A stretch of 64,000 bases of DNA from contig JBGSYC010000200.1 in NCBI GenBank assembly GCA_041751095.1, forward strand, positions 1 through 64,000. Reading direction: 5' to 3'. Under the pieces are notes generated by a model that saw nothing but the letters and a program-made list of their open reading frames with translations, did not search any database and was not told the origin of the DNA. How positions within the stretch are numbered: the first letter of the stretch is position 1; every line of letters begins with the position of its first letter. The DNA comes from JADCRZ01 sp041751095. GTDB lineage: Bacteria > Bacteroidota > Bacteroidia > Chitinophagales > Chitinophagaceae. This document shows, piece after piece, positions 52,946-61,831 of the stretch. The translations under genes and the position numbers were made by a program.

Positions 52946-55375
52946 TTAATTTCTTATCGGTTTTCCGCCTTTCAATACACTCTGGATCCTTTCGAGCGTT
53001 TTCTTTTCGCCGGCAAGGCTTAAAAAAGCTTCTCTTTCAAGGTCAAGCAAATATTGTTCACTAACGATTGTTGGCTCGCTCAGATCACCGCCACACATGA
53101 CGTAAGCCAGTTTTTTAGCCACTACAACATCATGGTCAGTAGCGTAGTTTCCTCTCCACATGCCGTTGATTCCGGCATACAGTGCGCCCAATAATGAACG
53201 GCCGAATACCCTGATATCGCTTCGTTGTACGGGCATGGTATAACCTGAGTCGAACAGTTCCACTACCGCATTTTTTGCATCGGCGATCCGCCGGTCCTGG
53301 TTTAAAATAACGTCGTCTATGCCTTTACGTAATATGCCCAGGTCGTAAGCTTCAAATGCTGATGTGGCCACTTTAGCTGTTGCGATAGTTAGAAACCGGT
53401 TTTTCAGGGTTATATTTTCGGGTTCGTCTTCGTGCATTTCATCTGCGGCCCTTAAAACAAATTCTTTGGTGCCGCCACCTCCCGGGATTAGCCCGACCCC
53501 TAATTCAACAAGCCCTGCATAAGTTTCAGCCGCGGCAAATACCCGGTCTGAATGCATACACAGTTCACAGGCTCCTCCCAGTGTAAGGCCGTGGGGGGCA
53601 ACCACTACCGGTATACCGGAATATCTTGCCCGCATCATCGTGTTCTGGAACATGCGGATAGCAAGGTCAAGCTCATCGTAGTCCTGCTCTATGGCAAGCA
53701 TGAATATCATTCCGACATTGGCCCCCGCGCTGAATTGGGCGGCGTTATTGGCAATCACCAATCCTTTAAATTTATCTTCCGCCACAGAGATGGATTTCTG
53801 GATGGCTTCCAACACCTCGCTTCCTATACTTCCCATTTTGGTATCCCACTCCAGGCCAAGCACATCATCGCCAAGGTGGTATACATTACAGGCATTATTT
53901 TTCCATACGGTTTGGTTCTCAAAATTTTTCATCACAATAAACGCATGGGCGCCTGGCAGCGGCTTAAATGCTCCCACTTCACCGGAGCCGGAAGGCTGGT
54001 AACACATGCGTACCCCATGCTCCACCTTGTAAAATGAATCTATCCCTGATCCGATCATCGTGTCAACCCAGCCGGCCACCGGGTAACCGGCTTCTTTCAT
54101 GGCCTGCACTGTTTTTTGTACGCCTAACACATCCCAGCTTTCAAAAGCTCCAATCTCCCATCCGAATCCTGCCTTAAGAGCATCATCCACCCTGTACACT
54201 TCATCGCTGATTTCCGGAATACGGTGAGATATATACGCAAATAAGCTGTAATGAAACCGGCGGTAAAACTCTCCTGCCTTGTCCTTCCCTTCACACAAAA
54301 ATTTCAGCCTCGTTTTCAGATCTTCAACAGGCTTCGCAGCTTCGATGGTTGCGAACCTGGGCTTTTTCCTCGGTTCATATTCCATTGTCTGGAGGTTAAG
54401 CGTCAGGATTTCGGACCCTTCACCGCTACTGTCAGAAGCATTCTTTATTTTTTTAAAAAAGCCCTGGCCGGATTTATCCCCAAGCCATTTATTTTCAGCG
54501 ATTTTCTCCAGCCATGCAGGTATGGCGAATGTCCCGCGCGCCTCATCTCCGGGGCAGTTATCGGCAACACCCCTCGCAACTTTAATTAAGGTATCTATCC
54601 CAACCACATCCGCTGTTCTGAAAGTTGCCGACTTTGGCCGTCCGATCACAGGCCCGGTAAGCGCTTCAATTTCATCGATGGTAAGCCCGAGTTTTTCGAC
54701 AAGGCCAAATATCGACATGATGCCGAATACCCCTATGCGGTTAGCAATAAATGCAGGAGTGTCTTTGCATAATACCGTCTTCTTGCCTAAATTCAAATCC
54801 CCGAAGTTCATCAGGAAATCCACCACCTCAGAAGAGGTATATTGGGTAGGGATAATTTCAAGCAGCCGGAGATACCTTGGAGGATTAAAAAAATGCGTGC
54901 CACAGAAATGTTTTTTAAAGTCATCGCTCCTTCCTTCAGCCATCATATGAATGGGTATTCCCGATGTATTCGAACTGACCAGCGTTCCCGGTTTCCGGAA
55001 TTTTTCCACTTCGCTGAAAACAGATTGTTTGATATCGAGCCTTTCGATCACAACTTCAATGATCCAGTCAACCCCGGAAATATCTTTCATGTGATCGGTA
55101 AGGTTGCCTGTCTTAATCCTCTTCAGAACATCCTTGTGGTATACTGGAGAGGGGTTTGATTTAACGGCAGCCTGCAAGGCGTCATTAGCCACTCTGCTTC
55201 TCACCGGGGGATGATCGAGTGAAAGACCTTTTGCTTTTTCTGCATCGGTCAGCTCACTGGGTACGACGTCAAGCAGAAGAACGGGGAAACCCGCTCCCGC
55301 AAAGTGGCAGGCTATCCTGCTGCCCATAACGCCACTTCCCAATACTGCTACCTTTTTAATAATACGTTTTGACAT
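52946..55375 (-). CDS. fadN: 3-hydroxyacyl-CoA dehydrogenase/enoyl-CoA hydratase fusion (FadN type)
   Basis: The 809-residue protein has the dehydrogenase first (NAD loop VLGSGVMGSRIACHFAGAGF, then SSNTSGIPI and HFFNPPRYLRLLEIIP) and an enoyl-CoA hydratase domain last (VIANNAAQFSAGANVGMIF and GGACELCMHSDRVFAAAETYAGLVELGVGLIPGGGG). This order is opposite to E. coli FadB and matches Bacillus FadN. It catalyses the hydration and oxidation steps of fatty acid beta-oxidation. The usual partner genes for thiolase and acyl-CoA dehydrogenase are not beside it. Confidence 0.95.
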   Translation of the reverse strand: MSKRIIKKVAVLGSGVMGSRIACHFAGAGFPVLLLDVVPSELTDAEKAKGLSLDHPPVRSRVANDALQAAVKSNPSPVYHKDVLKRIKTGNLTDHMKDISGVDWIIEVVIERLDIKQSVFSEVEKFRKPGTLVSSNTSGIPIHMMAEGRSDDFKKHFCGTHFFNPPRYLRLLEIIPTQYTSSEVVDFLMNFGDLNLGKKTVLCKDTPAFIANRIGVFGIMSIFGLVEKLGLTIDEIEALTGPVIGRPKSATFRTADVVGIDTLIKVARGVADNCPGDEARGTFAIPAWLEKIAENKWLGDKSGQGFFKKIKNASDSSGEGSEILTLNLQTMEYEPRKKPRFATIEAAKPVEDLKTRLKFLCEGKDKAGEFYRRFHYSLFAYISHRIPEISDEVYRVDDALKAGFGWEIGAFESWDVLGVQKTVQAMKEAGYPVAGWVDTMIGSGIDSFYKVEHGVRMCYQPSGSGEVGAFKPLPGAHAFIVMKNFENQTVWKNNACNVYHLGDDVLGLEWDTKMGSIGSEVLEAIQKSISVAEDKFKGLVIANNAAQFSAGANVGMIFMLAIEQDYDELDLAIRMFQNTMMRARYSGIPVVVAPHGLTLGGACELCMHSDRVFAAAETYAGLVELGVGLIPGGGGTKEFVLRAADEMHEDEPENITLKNRFLTIATAKVATSAFEAYDLGILRKGIDDVILNQDRRIADAKNAVVELFDSGYTMPVQRSDIRVFGRSLLGALYAGINGMWRGNYATDHDVVVAKKLAYVMCGGDLSEPTIVSEQYLLDLEREAFLSLAGEKKTLERIQSVLKGGKPIRN

Positions 55376-55428
55376 ATTAGTTAGTTAAACAACTATTACG
55401 AAGGTAGGGTAAGATTTTAGCATTCAGA

Positions 55429-55567
55429 TTTTGAATTTTGAATTTTGAATTTTAATGGCTGAATGGGGAGGAAGCCGAAGAGTCGAAAATGAAGAAAGAA
55501 TGAAAATGAATCCCATACCGATGGTGCGCTCCAAAACCCAAAATCCAAAATTCAAAACCCAAAATCC
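55429..55567. repeat. Two opposed heptamer arrays (TTTTGAA and CCAAAAT units)
   Basis: TTTTGAA is repeated three times at 55429-55449. After about 77 unrelated bases, CCAAAAC, two CCAAAAT, TCAAAAC and CCAAAAT run from 55531 to 55565 in the opposite sense. The second array ends against the metG stop codon. Confidence 0.85.
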
Positions 55568-57723
55568 TATGACACCTGAGACCCGTTGGGGATCATAGCA
55601 TCCGGATTGATGAAATACAGCCTTCCGCCCGGATCCTCAGCCATTAAGATCATGCCATTGCTTTCGATACCCTTCATTTTACGTGGCGCCAGATTTGCAA
55701 CTACTACCACCTGCTTACCTATAATCTCTTCAGGTTTGAAGTGCAACGCAATGCCGGAAACAATTGTTCGCTTTTCAAAGCCAAGATCAACCTCAAGCTT
55801 CAGCAGCTTGTCTGCCTTTTCCACTTTATCTGCTGACACGATGATACCCGTACGCAAATCCAGTTTCGTGAAATCATCATAAACGATTTGAGGCTTCAGA
55901 TCTGTTGTTTCATGCTTATCTGTCGCTTGCACTTCCCCGGATTCAGGCTTCTCCGTACCGGTAAAGCCCGTTTTAAAGGCCCTGGCTTGTAGTTTCCGCA
56001 TCTCTGATTCAATTTCGTGATCCTCAATTTTCCGGAACAGCAGTTGCGGTTCCCTGAGACTATATCCTACGCTCAACAGCTTACTTTTGCCTGCGTTTTC
56101 CCAGTCGAGGATCTTGTCGACTACCTTCATCATATTACACATTTTTCGTGCTGTGGCAGGTAAGAAAGGGTGAATAAAAATAGCCAGGTTTGCCGTAAGC
56201 TGCAGGCAAATATGTAGGCAGTTATCGATCTGCTTTTGTGCTTTTGCCGCTTCATCAGAACCGGTATTTGCTGTTAACATTTTGGCTACGATCCAGGGTT
56301 GTTTTTCCTGCATGAACCTGTTCCCTTTTCTTGCAAGGTCGATCACCTCGAACAGCGCATCCCTGAATTTATATGTTTCAAGCAGTGCTTCAGCCCTTTC
56401 TTTTGTCTTTTCAAATTCAGCCAGCATCGTGCTGTCTGTTTCCTGCATTTCATCTGCATGCAAAGCCGGCACTTTGCCTTTGCAAAGCTTGTGTAACAGC
56501 ACAAACGTTCTGTTGATGAAATTTCCGAAGATCGATACGAGCTCACTGTTATTTGCCTCCTGGAAACCTTTCCATATAAATTCGCTGTCTTTGCTTTCCG
56601 GGGAAATGGTTGTTATATAATAGCGCAGCACGTCAGCCATGCTTTCCCCGCCATTCTCCTTTTTAATCCAGTCGTTGATATAATCATCCATCTCGATGCT
56701 CCACCCTCTGCTGGTACTCATTTTATCACCTTCGAGGTTCATGAACTCATTAGCCGGGACATTATCAGGCAGGACGTTGCCATGCAGCTTCAGCATTACC
56801 GGGAAGATGATGCAATGAAATACAATATTGTCTTTACCGATAAAATGAACAAGTTTTGTATCCTGGCCGTACCAGTAGGGTTTCCAGTCCTTACTGTTTT
56901 CGATAGCCCATTGTTTTGTAGCGCTTATGTAGCCGATAGGAGCATCGAACCAGACATACAGCACCTTACCTTGCGCTTGTGTTAACGGCACAGGGACGCC
57001 CCAGTCGAGGTCTCTGGTGACAGCCCTGGGCTGTAAGCCTGCATCCATCCAGCTCTTGCACTGCCCCAGCACATTGGCTTTCCAGTCTCCGGCGTGTTCT
57101 CGGAGTATCCAGTCACGCAGCCAGGTTTCATGTTTGTTCAGCGGCAGGTACCAGTGTGTGGTCATCCTTTTTACCGGCGGATTGCCGCTCAGTGTGCTTC
57201 TTGGATTGATCAGCTGGTCAGGGCTCAACGACGTGCCGCATTTTTCGCACTGGTCTCCATATGCATTATTATTGCCGCACACGGGGCACGTGCCGATGAT
57301 GTAGCGGTCGGCGAGGAAAGTGTTCGCCTGTTCGTCAAAATATTGTTCGCTTGCCTGTTCTTCGAGGTCGCCTTTATTATTGAGCAAAGTAAAAAATTCC
57401 TGCGCCGTTTCATGATGAAGGGGAGCGCTGGTACGGTGGTAAATGTCAAATGAAATACCCAGGTCAAAGAAATTTTGTTTCATCATCCCATGGTACTTCT
57501 CCACAATTTCGGCGGGTGTGGTATTCTCTTTCATTGCCTGAATGGTTATTGCGGCGCCATGCTCGTCGCTTCCGGAAACAAAGACCACGTCACGTTTCTG
57601 TGCACGTAAATAACGCACATAGATATCCGCCGGCAGGTAAGCCCCGGAAAGGTGGCCGACATGTTTTGGGCCGTTTGCGTAAGGTAATGCAGCGGTGACC
57701 AGGTATCGTTTAGGTTGATTCAT
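55567..57723 (-). CDS. metG: Methionyl-tRNA synthetase
   Basis: The start is ATG 57723 (MNQPKRYLVTAALPYANGPKHVGHLSG), with the HIGH-type motif HVGHLSG; the longer frame to 57789 is not conserved in style. The 718-residue enzyme has the zinc knuckle CPVCGNNNAYGDQCEKCG, the KMSTS motif in GDKMSTSRGW, and a C-terminal tRNA-binding (EMAP II-like) domain from about residue 610 (FTKLDLRTGIIVSADKVEKADKLLKL). It attaches methionine to its tRNAs. Confidence 0.96.
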   Translation of the reverse strand: MNQPKRYLVTAALPYANGPKHVGHLSGAYLPADIYVRYLRAQKRDVVFVSGSDEHGAAITIQAMKENTTPAEIVEKYHGMMKQNFFDLGISFDIYHRTSAPLHHETAQEFFTLLNNKGDLEEQASEQYFDEQANTFLADRYIIGTCPVCGNNNAYGDQCEKCGTSLSPDQLINPRSTLSGNPPVKRMTTHWYLPLNKHETWLRDWILREHAGDWKANVLGQCKSWMDAGLQPRAVTRDLDWGVPVPLTQAQGKVLYVWFDAPIGYISATKQWAIENSKDWKPYWYGQDTKLVHFIGKDNIVFHCIIFPVMLKLHGNVLPDNVPANEFMNLEGDKMSTSRGWSIEMDDYINDWIKKENGGESMADVLRYYITTISPESKDSEFIWKGFQEANNSELVSIFGNFINRTFVLLHKLCKGKVPALHADEMQETDSTMLAEFEKTKERAEALLETYKFRDALFEVIDLARKGNRFMQEKQPWIVAKMLTANTGSDEAAKAQKQIDNCLHICLQLTANLAIFIHPFLPATARKMCNMMKVVDKILDWENAGKSKLLSVGYSLREPQLLFRKIEDHEIESEMRKLQARAFKTGFTGTEKPESGEVQATDKHETTDLKPQIVYDDFTKLDLRTGIIVSADKVEKADKLLKLEVDLGFEKRTIVSGIALHFKPEEIIGKQVVVVANLAPRKMKGIESNGMILMAEDPGGRLYFINPDAMIPNGSQVS

Positions 57724-57809
57724 TGCTAAGACTTCTTTATAGCTATTTCCATTATAACCGATTGCAGCGCGCACGAATAAAAAGTACATTCATGCACCTT
57801 GCAAGTCTG

Positions 57810-57817
57810 CAAAAATA
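57810..57817 (-). promoter_or_regulatory. Candidate -7 promoter element of metG
   Basis: Read on the minus strand this is TATTTTTG, an exact TAnnTTTG match. The leader to ATG 57723 would be about 80 bases. No -33 TTG at the expected distance is evident. The gap 57724-58060 shows nothing else I can support. Confidence 0.4.
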
Positions 57818-58060
57818 GCCAATTGAGAAAGAAGGAAAAATAATTGATTGATGTGGAGCAGCGTGTTTTTTTTGTCATCCTTCATGAGCACGGTTCATGT
57901 GGAAAAAAGGTCTGTTCAGGCGAATGAAGATGTCTGTTTGCAGACGGCGATAAATGAATGGCTTACCCGATATTTAACCCTGACGGCCTTTGCAACCAGC
58001 AGGCAGCAGTCACTAAGACATTTATATGTACCTTACCTACGCATCTGTTAACCCGTTCTT

Positions 58061-59074
58061 ATGAACCGTAAACAATTTCTTTCTGCCTGCATCGCTGTTG
58101 GCGCACTGGATCGGGCTTCGGCAGTTCTTCCGGATGATGGCACAGCAGGCGTCACTGTTCCGGAGTACCTCGTCCGCGGTGATACCATTGGCATCACCAG
58201 CCCGGCAGGATATATCACGCACGAAGAAATTCAGCCGGCCATCCTGCAAATGGAGAGTTGGGGAATGAAAGTTCAGGTTGGCACAACCATTGGCCAAAGG
58301 CATTTTAGTTTTGGTGGCGCCGACAATGAGAGGGTTCAGGATTTCCAGCAGATGCTTGATGACAGATCGGTTAAAGCCATCATGTGTGCAAGAGGCGGTT
58401 ACGGAGCCGTTCGCATTATCGACAAACTTAATTTTACAACATATGCCGCTTATCCCAAATGGATCATAGGGTTCAGTGATATTACTATCTTTCACAGCCA
58501 CGTGAACAGGAATCATGGCATCGCCACCATTCATTCAAAAATGTGCAACAGTTTTCCCGCGGACTGGAGTAAGGCAGAGCCGGTACAGGCAGAAACTATC
58601 CTTTCTATCCGGGACGCATTGACCGGTAAAAAGATGAAGTATAACGCTGTGCCACATACGCACAACAAGACCGGCAGGGCAGAAGGCATACTGGCAGGAG
58701 GTAATTTAAAAACAATTGAAAGCCTTTCAGGAACACAATCGGACCTGGTAACGTCCGGGAAGATATTGTTTGTGGAAGACACCGGTGAGTACCTCTATAG
58801 CATAGACCGCATGTTCTGGAACCTGAAAAGGACGGGGAAATTATCAAAATTGAAAGCCCTGATCATAGGCGGCTTCAAAATAAAGCCCGACAATCCAGGG
58901 GAGGAATTTGGTAAAACATTGTATGAAATTGTGCTGGAAAAGGTTAAGGAATACGATTATCCCGTATGTTTTGATTTCCCGGTCGGCCACCAGGTAAATA
59001 ATTACGCCCTGAAGTGCGGAGTACAGCATACATTAGCAGTGAATGCCGGATCGGCGACATTGGAGGAATATTGA
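58061..59074 (+). CDS. LD-carboxypeptidase (S66 family), exported copy
   Basis: The 337-residue protein has a signal-like N-terminus (MNRKQFLSACIAVGALDRASA). The S66 motifs follow: GDTIGITSPAGYI, CARGGYGAVRIIDKL, the nucleophile serine in IIGFSDIT, the glutamate in LFVEDTGEYLY and the histidine in FPVGHQVNNYALK. It would cut the terminal D-residue from tetrapeptides in wall recycling. It is a close paralogue of the next gene, 70 bases downstream. Confidence 0.88.
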   Translation: MNRKQFLSACIAVGALDRASAVLPDDGTAGVTVPEYLVRGDTIGITSPAGYITHEEIQPAILQMESWGMKVQVGTTIGQRHFSFGGADNERVQDFQQMLDDRSVKAIMCARGGYGAVRIIDKLNFTTYAAYPKWIIGFSDITIFHSHVNRNHGIATIHSKMCNSFPADWSKAEPVQAETILSIRDALTGKKMKYNAVPHTHNKTGRAEGILAGGNLKTIESLSGTQSDLVTSGKILFVEDTGEYLYSIDRMFWNLKRTGKLSKLKALIIGGFKIKPDNPGEEFGKTLYEIVLEKVKEYDYPVCFDFPVGHQVNNYALKCGVQHTLAVNAGSATLEEY

Positions 59075-59144
59075 TTTTTATTCTCCTTGTGTAACAGCAA
59101 AACAATCGCTTTACACGTCGTTCCAAATATCATAACTTTCCGTA

Positions 59145-60053
59145 ATGATCAAAATCCCCCCTTATCTTAAAAAAGGTGATACCATCGGCCTTGTTTGCCC
59201 GGCCGGATTTATGCCACCAGAGAAGATGCAAACGTGTGTTGCCGTTTTACAGAGCTGGGGTTATAAAGTAAAGACAGGGGCCACCATGGAAAGCCGTTCG
59301 GAGAATTGTTTTTCCGGTACAGACGAAGAGCGGCTGAAAGATCTTCAGCAGCAGCTTGATGACGATGAAGTAAAAGCAATCTTATGTGCAAGGGGCGGCT
59401 ATGGCGTTGGCCGGATCATTGACAAGCTCGATTTTTCATTGTTTAAAAAGAAGCCCAAATGGATTACCGGGTTCAGCGATATAACGGTTTTGCACTTGCA
59501 TATTTATGCAAACTTTAAAATTGCCTGCCTGCACGCCCCCATGGCTGCAGCTTTTAATGATGATCAGTTTAAAAACCCGTATGTGCAGTCATTGCGGAAA
59601 GCGCTTTCCGGAAAAAAAGCAAGATACCAGTGCGGGCCACACAAATTCAATTCAAAAGGAGAAGCGGTAGGCGAACTTGTGGGAGGCAACCTGTCGTTGT
59701 TCACCCATCTTACCGGCACGGCGTCAGACTGTAAAACAAAAGGAAAGATACTTTTCCTCGAAGACATTGGTGAATACCTTTATAACGTCGACCGGATGTT
59801 CCATCAGCTAAAACGCAGCGGAAAATTAAGCAGGCTTGCAGGATTGATCATCGGTGGATTTACAGATATGAAAGACACTGAACGCCCTTTTGGCAAAAGT
59901 GTTTACGGTATCATTCACGATCTGATCAAAGAGTTTGATTACCCGGTATGTTTCAATTTCCCGGTGAGCCACGGCAGGGAAAATTACGCATTGAAAGTTG
60001 GCGTAGGATATAAACTGCGGGTGGGTAAAAATAAAGTGTTCCTTGAAGAATGA
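59145..60053 (+). CDS. LD-carboxypeptidase (S66 family), cytoplasmic copy
   Basis: The 302-residue protein lacks a signal peptide. It has GDTIGLVCPAGFM, CARGGYGVGRIIDKLDF, the nucleophile serine in ITGFSDIT, the glutamate in LFLEDIGEYLY and the histidine in FPVSHGRENYALK. It is a typical LdcA-like enzyme and a clear tandem duplicate of the preceding gene, sharing long identical blocks, but in a different compartment. Confidence 0.92.
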   Translation: MIKIPPYLKKGDTIGLVCPAGFMPPEKMQTCVAVLQSWGYKVKTGATMESRSENCFSGTDEERLKDLQQQLDDDEVKAILCARGGYGVGRIIDKLDFSLFKKKPKWITGFSDITVLHLHIYANFKIACLHAPMAAAFNDDQFKNPYVQSLRKALSGKKARYQCGPHKFNSKGEAVGELVGGNLSLFTHLTGTASDCKTKGKILFLEDIGEYLYNVDRMFHQLKRSGKLSRLAGLIIGGFTDMKDTERPFGKSVYGIIHDLIKEFDYPVCFNFPVSHGRENYALKVGVGYKLRVGKNKVFLEE

Positions 60054-60090
60054 TTAAGGCTGCAACGGTTACCATCGGGCATGTACCGGT

Positions 60091-60900
60091 TCACGGAAGA
60101 TTCAATAATGAATCAATCACGCGGGGCACCTCCGGGAAAGTATACAGGTTATTATGTTTTCCTCCTTTCAGCGTATATAGTTTGTCATTTGGTTTTAAGA
60201 ACGGTTTTAACTTTATAGAGTTCCGGTATGCTATGGTGCGGTCATTTGTGCCATGAAAAATAATCACCGGATCGGTTACTTTCGGTAAATATTTATAGGT
60301 GGGGAACTGCAGGCGTATCATGCGGTCAACCGGGAACACAGGGGCGTAATACCCGATCACTGCAGGCATGCTGTAGTAAGGCGTTTCCAGCACCAGGAAG
60401 CGGCAATTCCTTACCGAAGCAAGCTGCGCCGCAATGCCTGTTCCCAACGATTTTCCGTAAATAACTATCCGGTCGGGAGAAAATTTTGTCCGGGCCAGCC
60501 TGTACATGATCAGTGACCATTCGTATACCAGGTTTTCTGAAAAGGTACCGGTGCTTTTGCCGTAGCCGGGGTAATCGATCATCCAAACTTCATAACCCGA
60601 CCTGGTGTAATAGGGCACAAATTTCTCATACCGTGATATGTTTGTGCGGTTGCCATGAAAGTATAAAAGAACGCCCCTGGTATTTTTATTAGTCGTGGGA
60701 AACTGGACTATGTTGATATTTGTTTTCGAGTCATAAGGAATGTTCAGCTCGTTAAAAGGCAGCCCAAAACGGAAATGATAATCTCTTGAAAGTTTAACCG
60801 GTCTGAGAATGATATATTCCTGCAGAAGATATATGGCAAGCCCCGTTACACAATAGATAACGGCAAATATCTTCATGAAGCGGATCATCCTCGTTTTCAT
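60091..60900 (-). CDS. Membrane-anchored alpha/beta hydrolase, copy 1
   Basis: The 269-residue protein has an N-terminal membrane segment (FMKIFAVIYCVTGLAIYLL), the oxyanion region YFHGNRTNISRY, the nucleophile elbow GKSLGTGIAA (G-x-S-x-G), the catalytic aspartate region IIFHGTNDRTIAY and the histidine near KGGKHNNL. This is the BEM46/YfhR-like hydrolase group. It follows the next gene on the minus strand after two bases and is its paralogue. Confidence 0.88.
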   Translation of the reverse strand: MKTRMIRFMKIFAVIYCVTGLAIYLLQEYIILRPVKLSRDYHFRFGLPFNELNIPYDSKTNINIVQFPTTNKNTRGVLLYFHGNRTNISRYEKFVPYYTRSGYEVWMIDYPGYGKSTGTFSENLVYEWSLIMYRLARTKFSPDRIVIYGKSLGTGIAAQLASVRNCRFLVLETPYYSMPAVIGYYAPVFPVDRMIRLQFPTYKYLPKVTDPVIIFHGTNDRTIAYRNSIKLKPFLKPNDKLYTLKGGKHNNLYTFPEVPRVIDSLLNLP

Positions 60901-60902
60901 GC

Positions 60903-61691
60903 TTAATACTTTAAAATATCCCTGATAAGATTGTGGTATTCCGGAAACGAAGGCAGGTTATTGTGCCCTCCTCCCTCAATCCGGATGAGTGTGATTTTAC
61001 GGGGGTTAATGGCCTGCAGCTTTTCACTGTGTGAGATCGGGATTAGCCAGTCTTTGGTTCCATGGATAATATAGGTGTGGCAATTCACGTGCCTGATCCA
61101 TTTGTCTGTGCGCAGATGATACCGCAAAACCCAATTTACCGGTAATACAGGTAAAAAGCGTTCCACTACTTTTTGAAAGCTATAGTATGGAGCGTCAAGG
61201 ATTAGGTATCGGGGACTGTTGTCGGATGCTATTTTCGCTGCAAAACCGCTGCCGATGCTCCTGCCATAAACAATGATGTGATGCTGGTGATATTGCGCCA
61301 TCAGGGTATCATAAACAAATTGCATGTCATTCAGCATCTTCTTTTCACTGCGTTTGCCCGTGCTCTTCCCAAAACCACGGTAATCCACCAGCAACACATC
61401 GTAATCGTACCGGTAAAAATCTTTGGCATACCTGGCCCACCCTTTTATGCTGCGTGAGTTTCCGTGAAAATATAATATGAGTCCCTGAGGCTGGGGACGG
61501 TAAAAGTGAAGGCCGTTTATACTAACTCCCTGTTCTACCTCAAAAAACAATTCTTTAAACGGCACATCGTATTCAAATTTAAAATCTGCACGAAGTTTTT
61601 CAGGTTTAAAAATAAATTTATCCTGTAAGAGGTAGGCCACAATGATCAGCCCGGCGTACGCGGCGAGAATGTAGAGAATCGCAGAGTCCAA
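60903..61691 (-). CDS. Membrane-anchored alpha/beta hydrolase, copy 2
   Basis: The 262-residue protein has an N-terminal helix (ILYILAAYAGLIIVAYLL), YFHGNSRSIKGWARY, the nucleophile elbow GRSIGSGFAAK, IIHGTKDWLIP and the catalytic histidine in EGGGHNNLPSF. Same family and layout as the downstream paralogue. The two are almost certainly in one operon. The substrate is unknown. Confidence 0.88.
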   Translation of the reverse strand: MDSAILYILAAYAGLIIVAYLLQDKFIFKPEKLRADFKFEYDVPFKELFFEVEQGVSINGLHFYRPQPQGLILYFHGNSRSIKGWARYAKDFYRYDYDVLLVDYRGFGKSTGKRSEKKMLNDMQFVYDTLMAQYHQHHIIVYGRSIGSGFAAKIASDNSPRYLILDAPYYSFQKVVERFLPVLPVNWVLRYHLRTDKWIRHVNCHTYIIHGTKDWLIPISHSEKLQAINPRKITLIRIEGGGHNNLPSFPEYHNLIRDILKY

Positions 61692-61831
61692 TAAAAGTTG
61701 GAGGTTTTAGGTTCCAAGGTATCTAAATACTGGGATTTTCAACATTGAATGTTGATAAATAGGTTGTTGAGATAAATAATTAAGTAGATCAGGAAAATAC
61801 CGTTTCTCCTGCAGGTATTTGTGGCAGATAA

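Noticed and set aside
57848..58051. 67-codon plus-strand frame before the LD-carboxypeptidase
   Set aside because: No conserved pattern, no signal or start context, and it reads through the expected promoter region.
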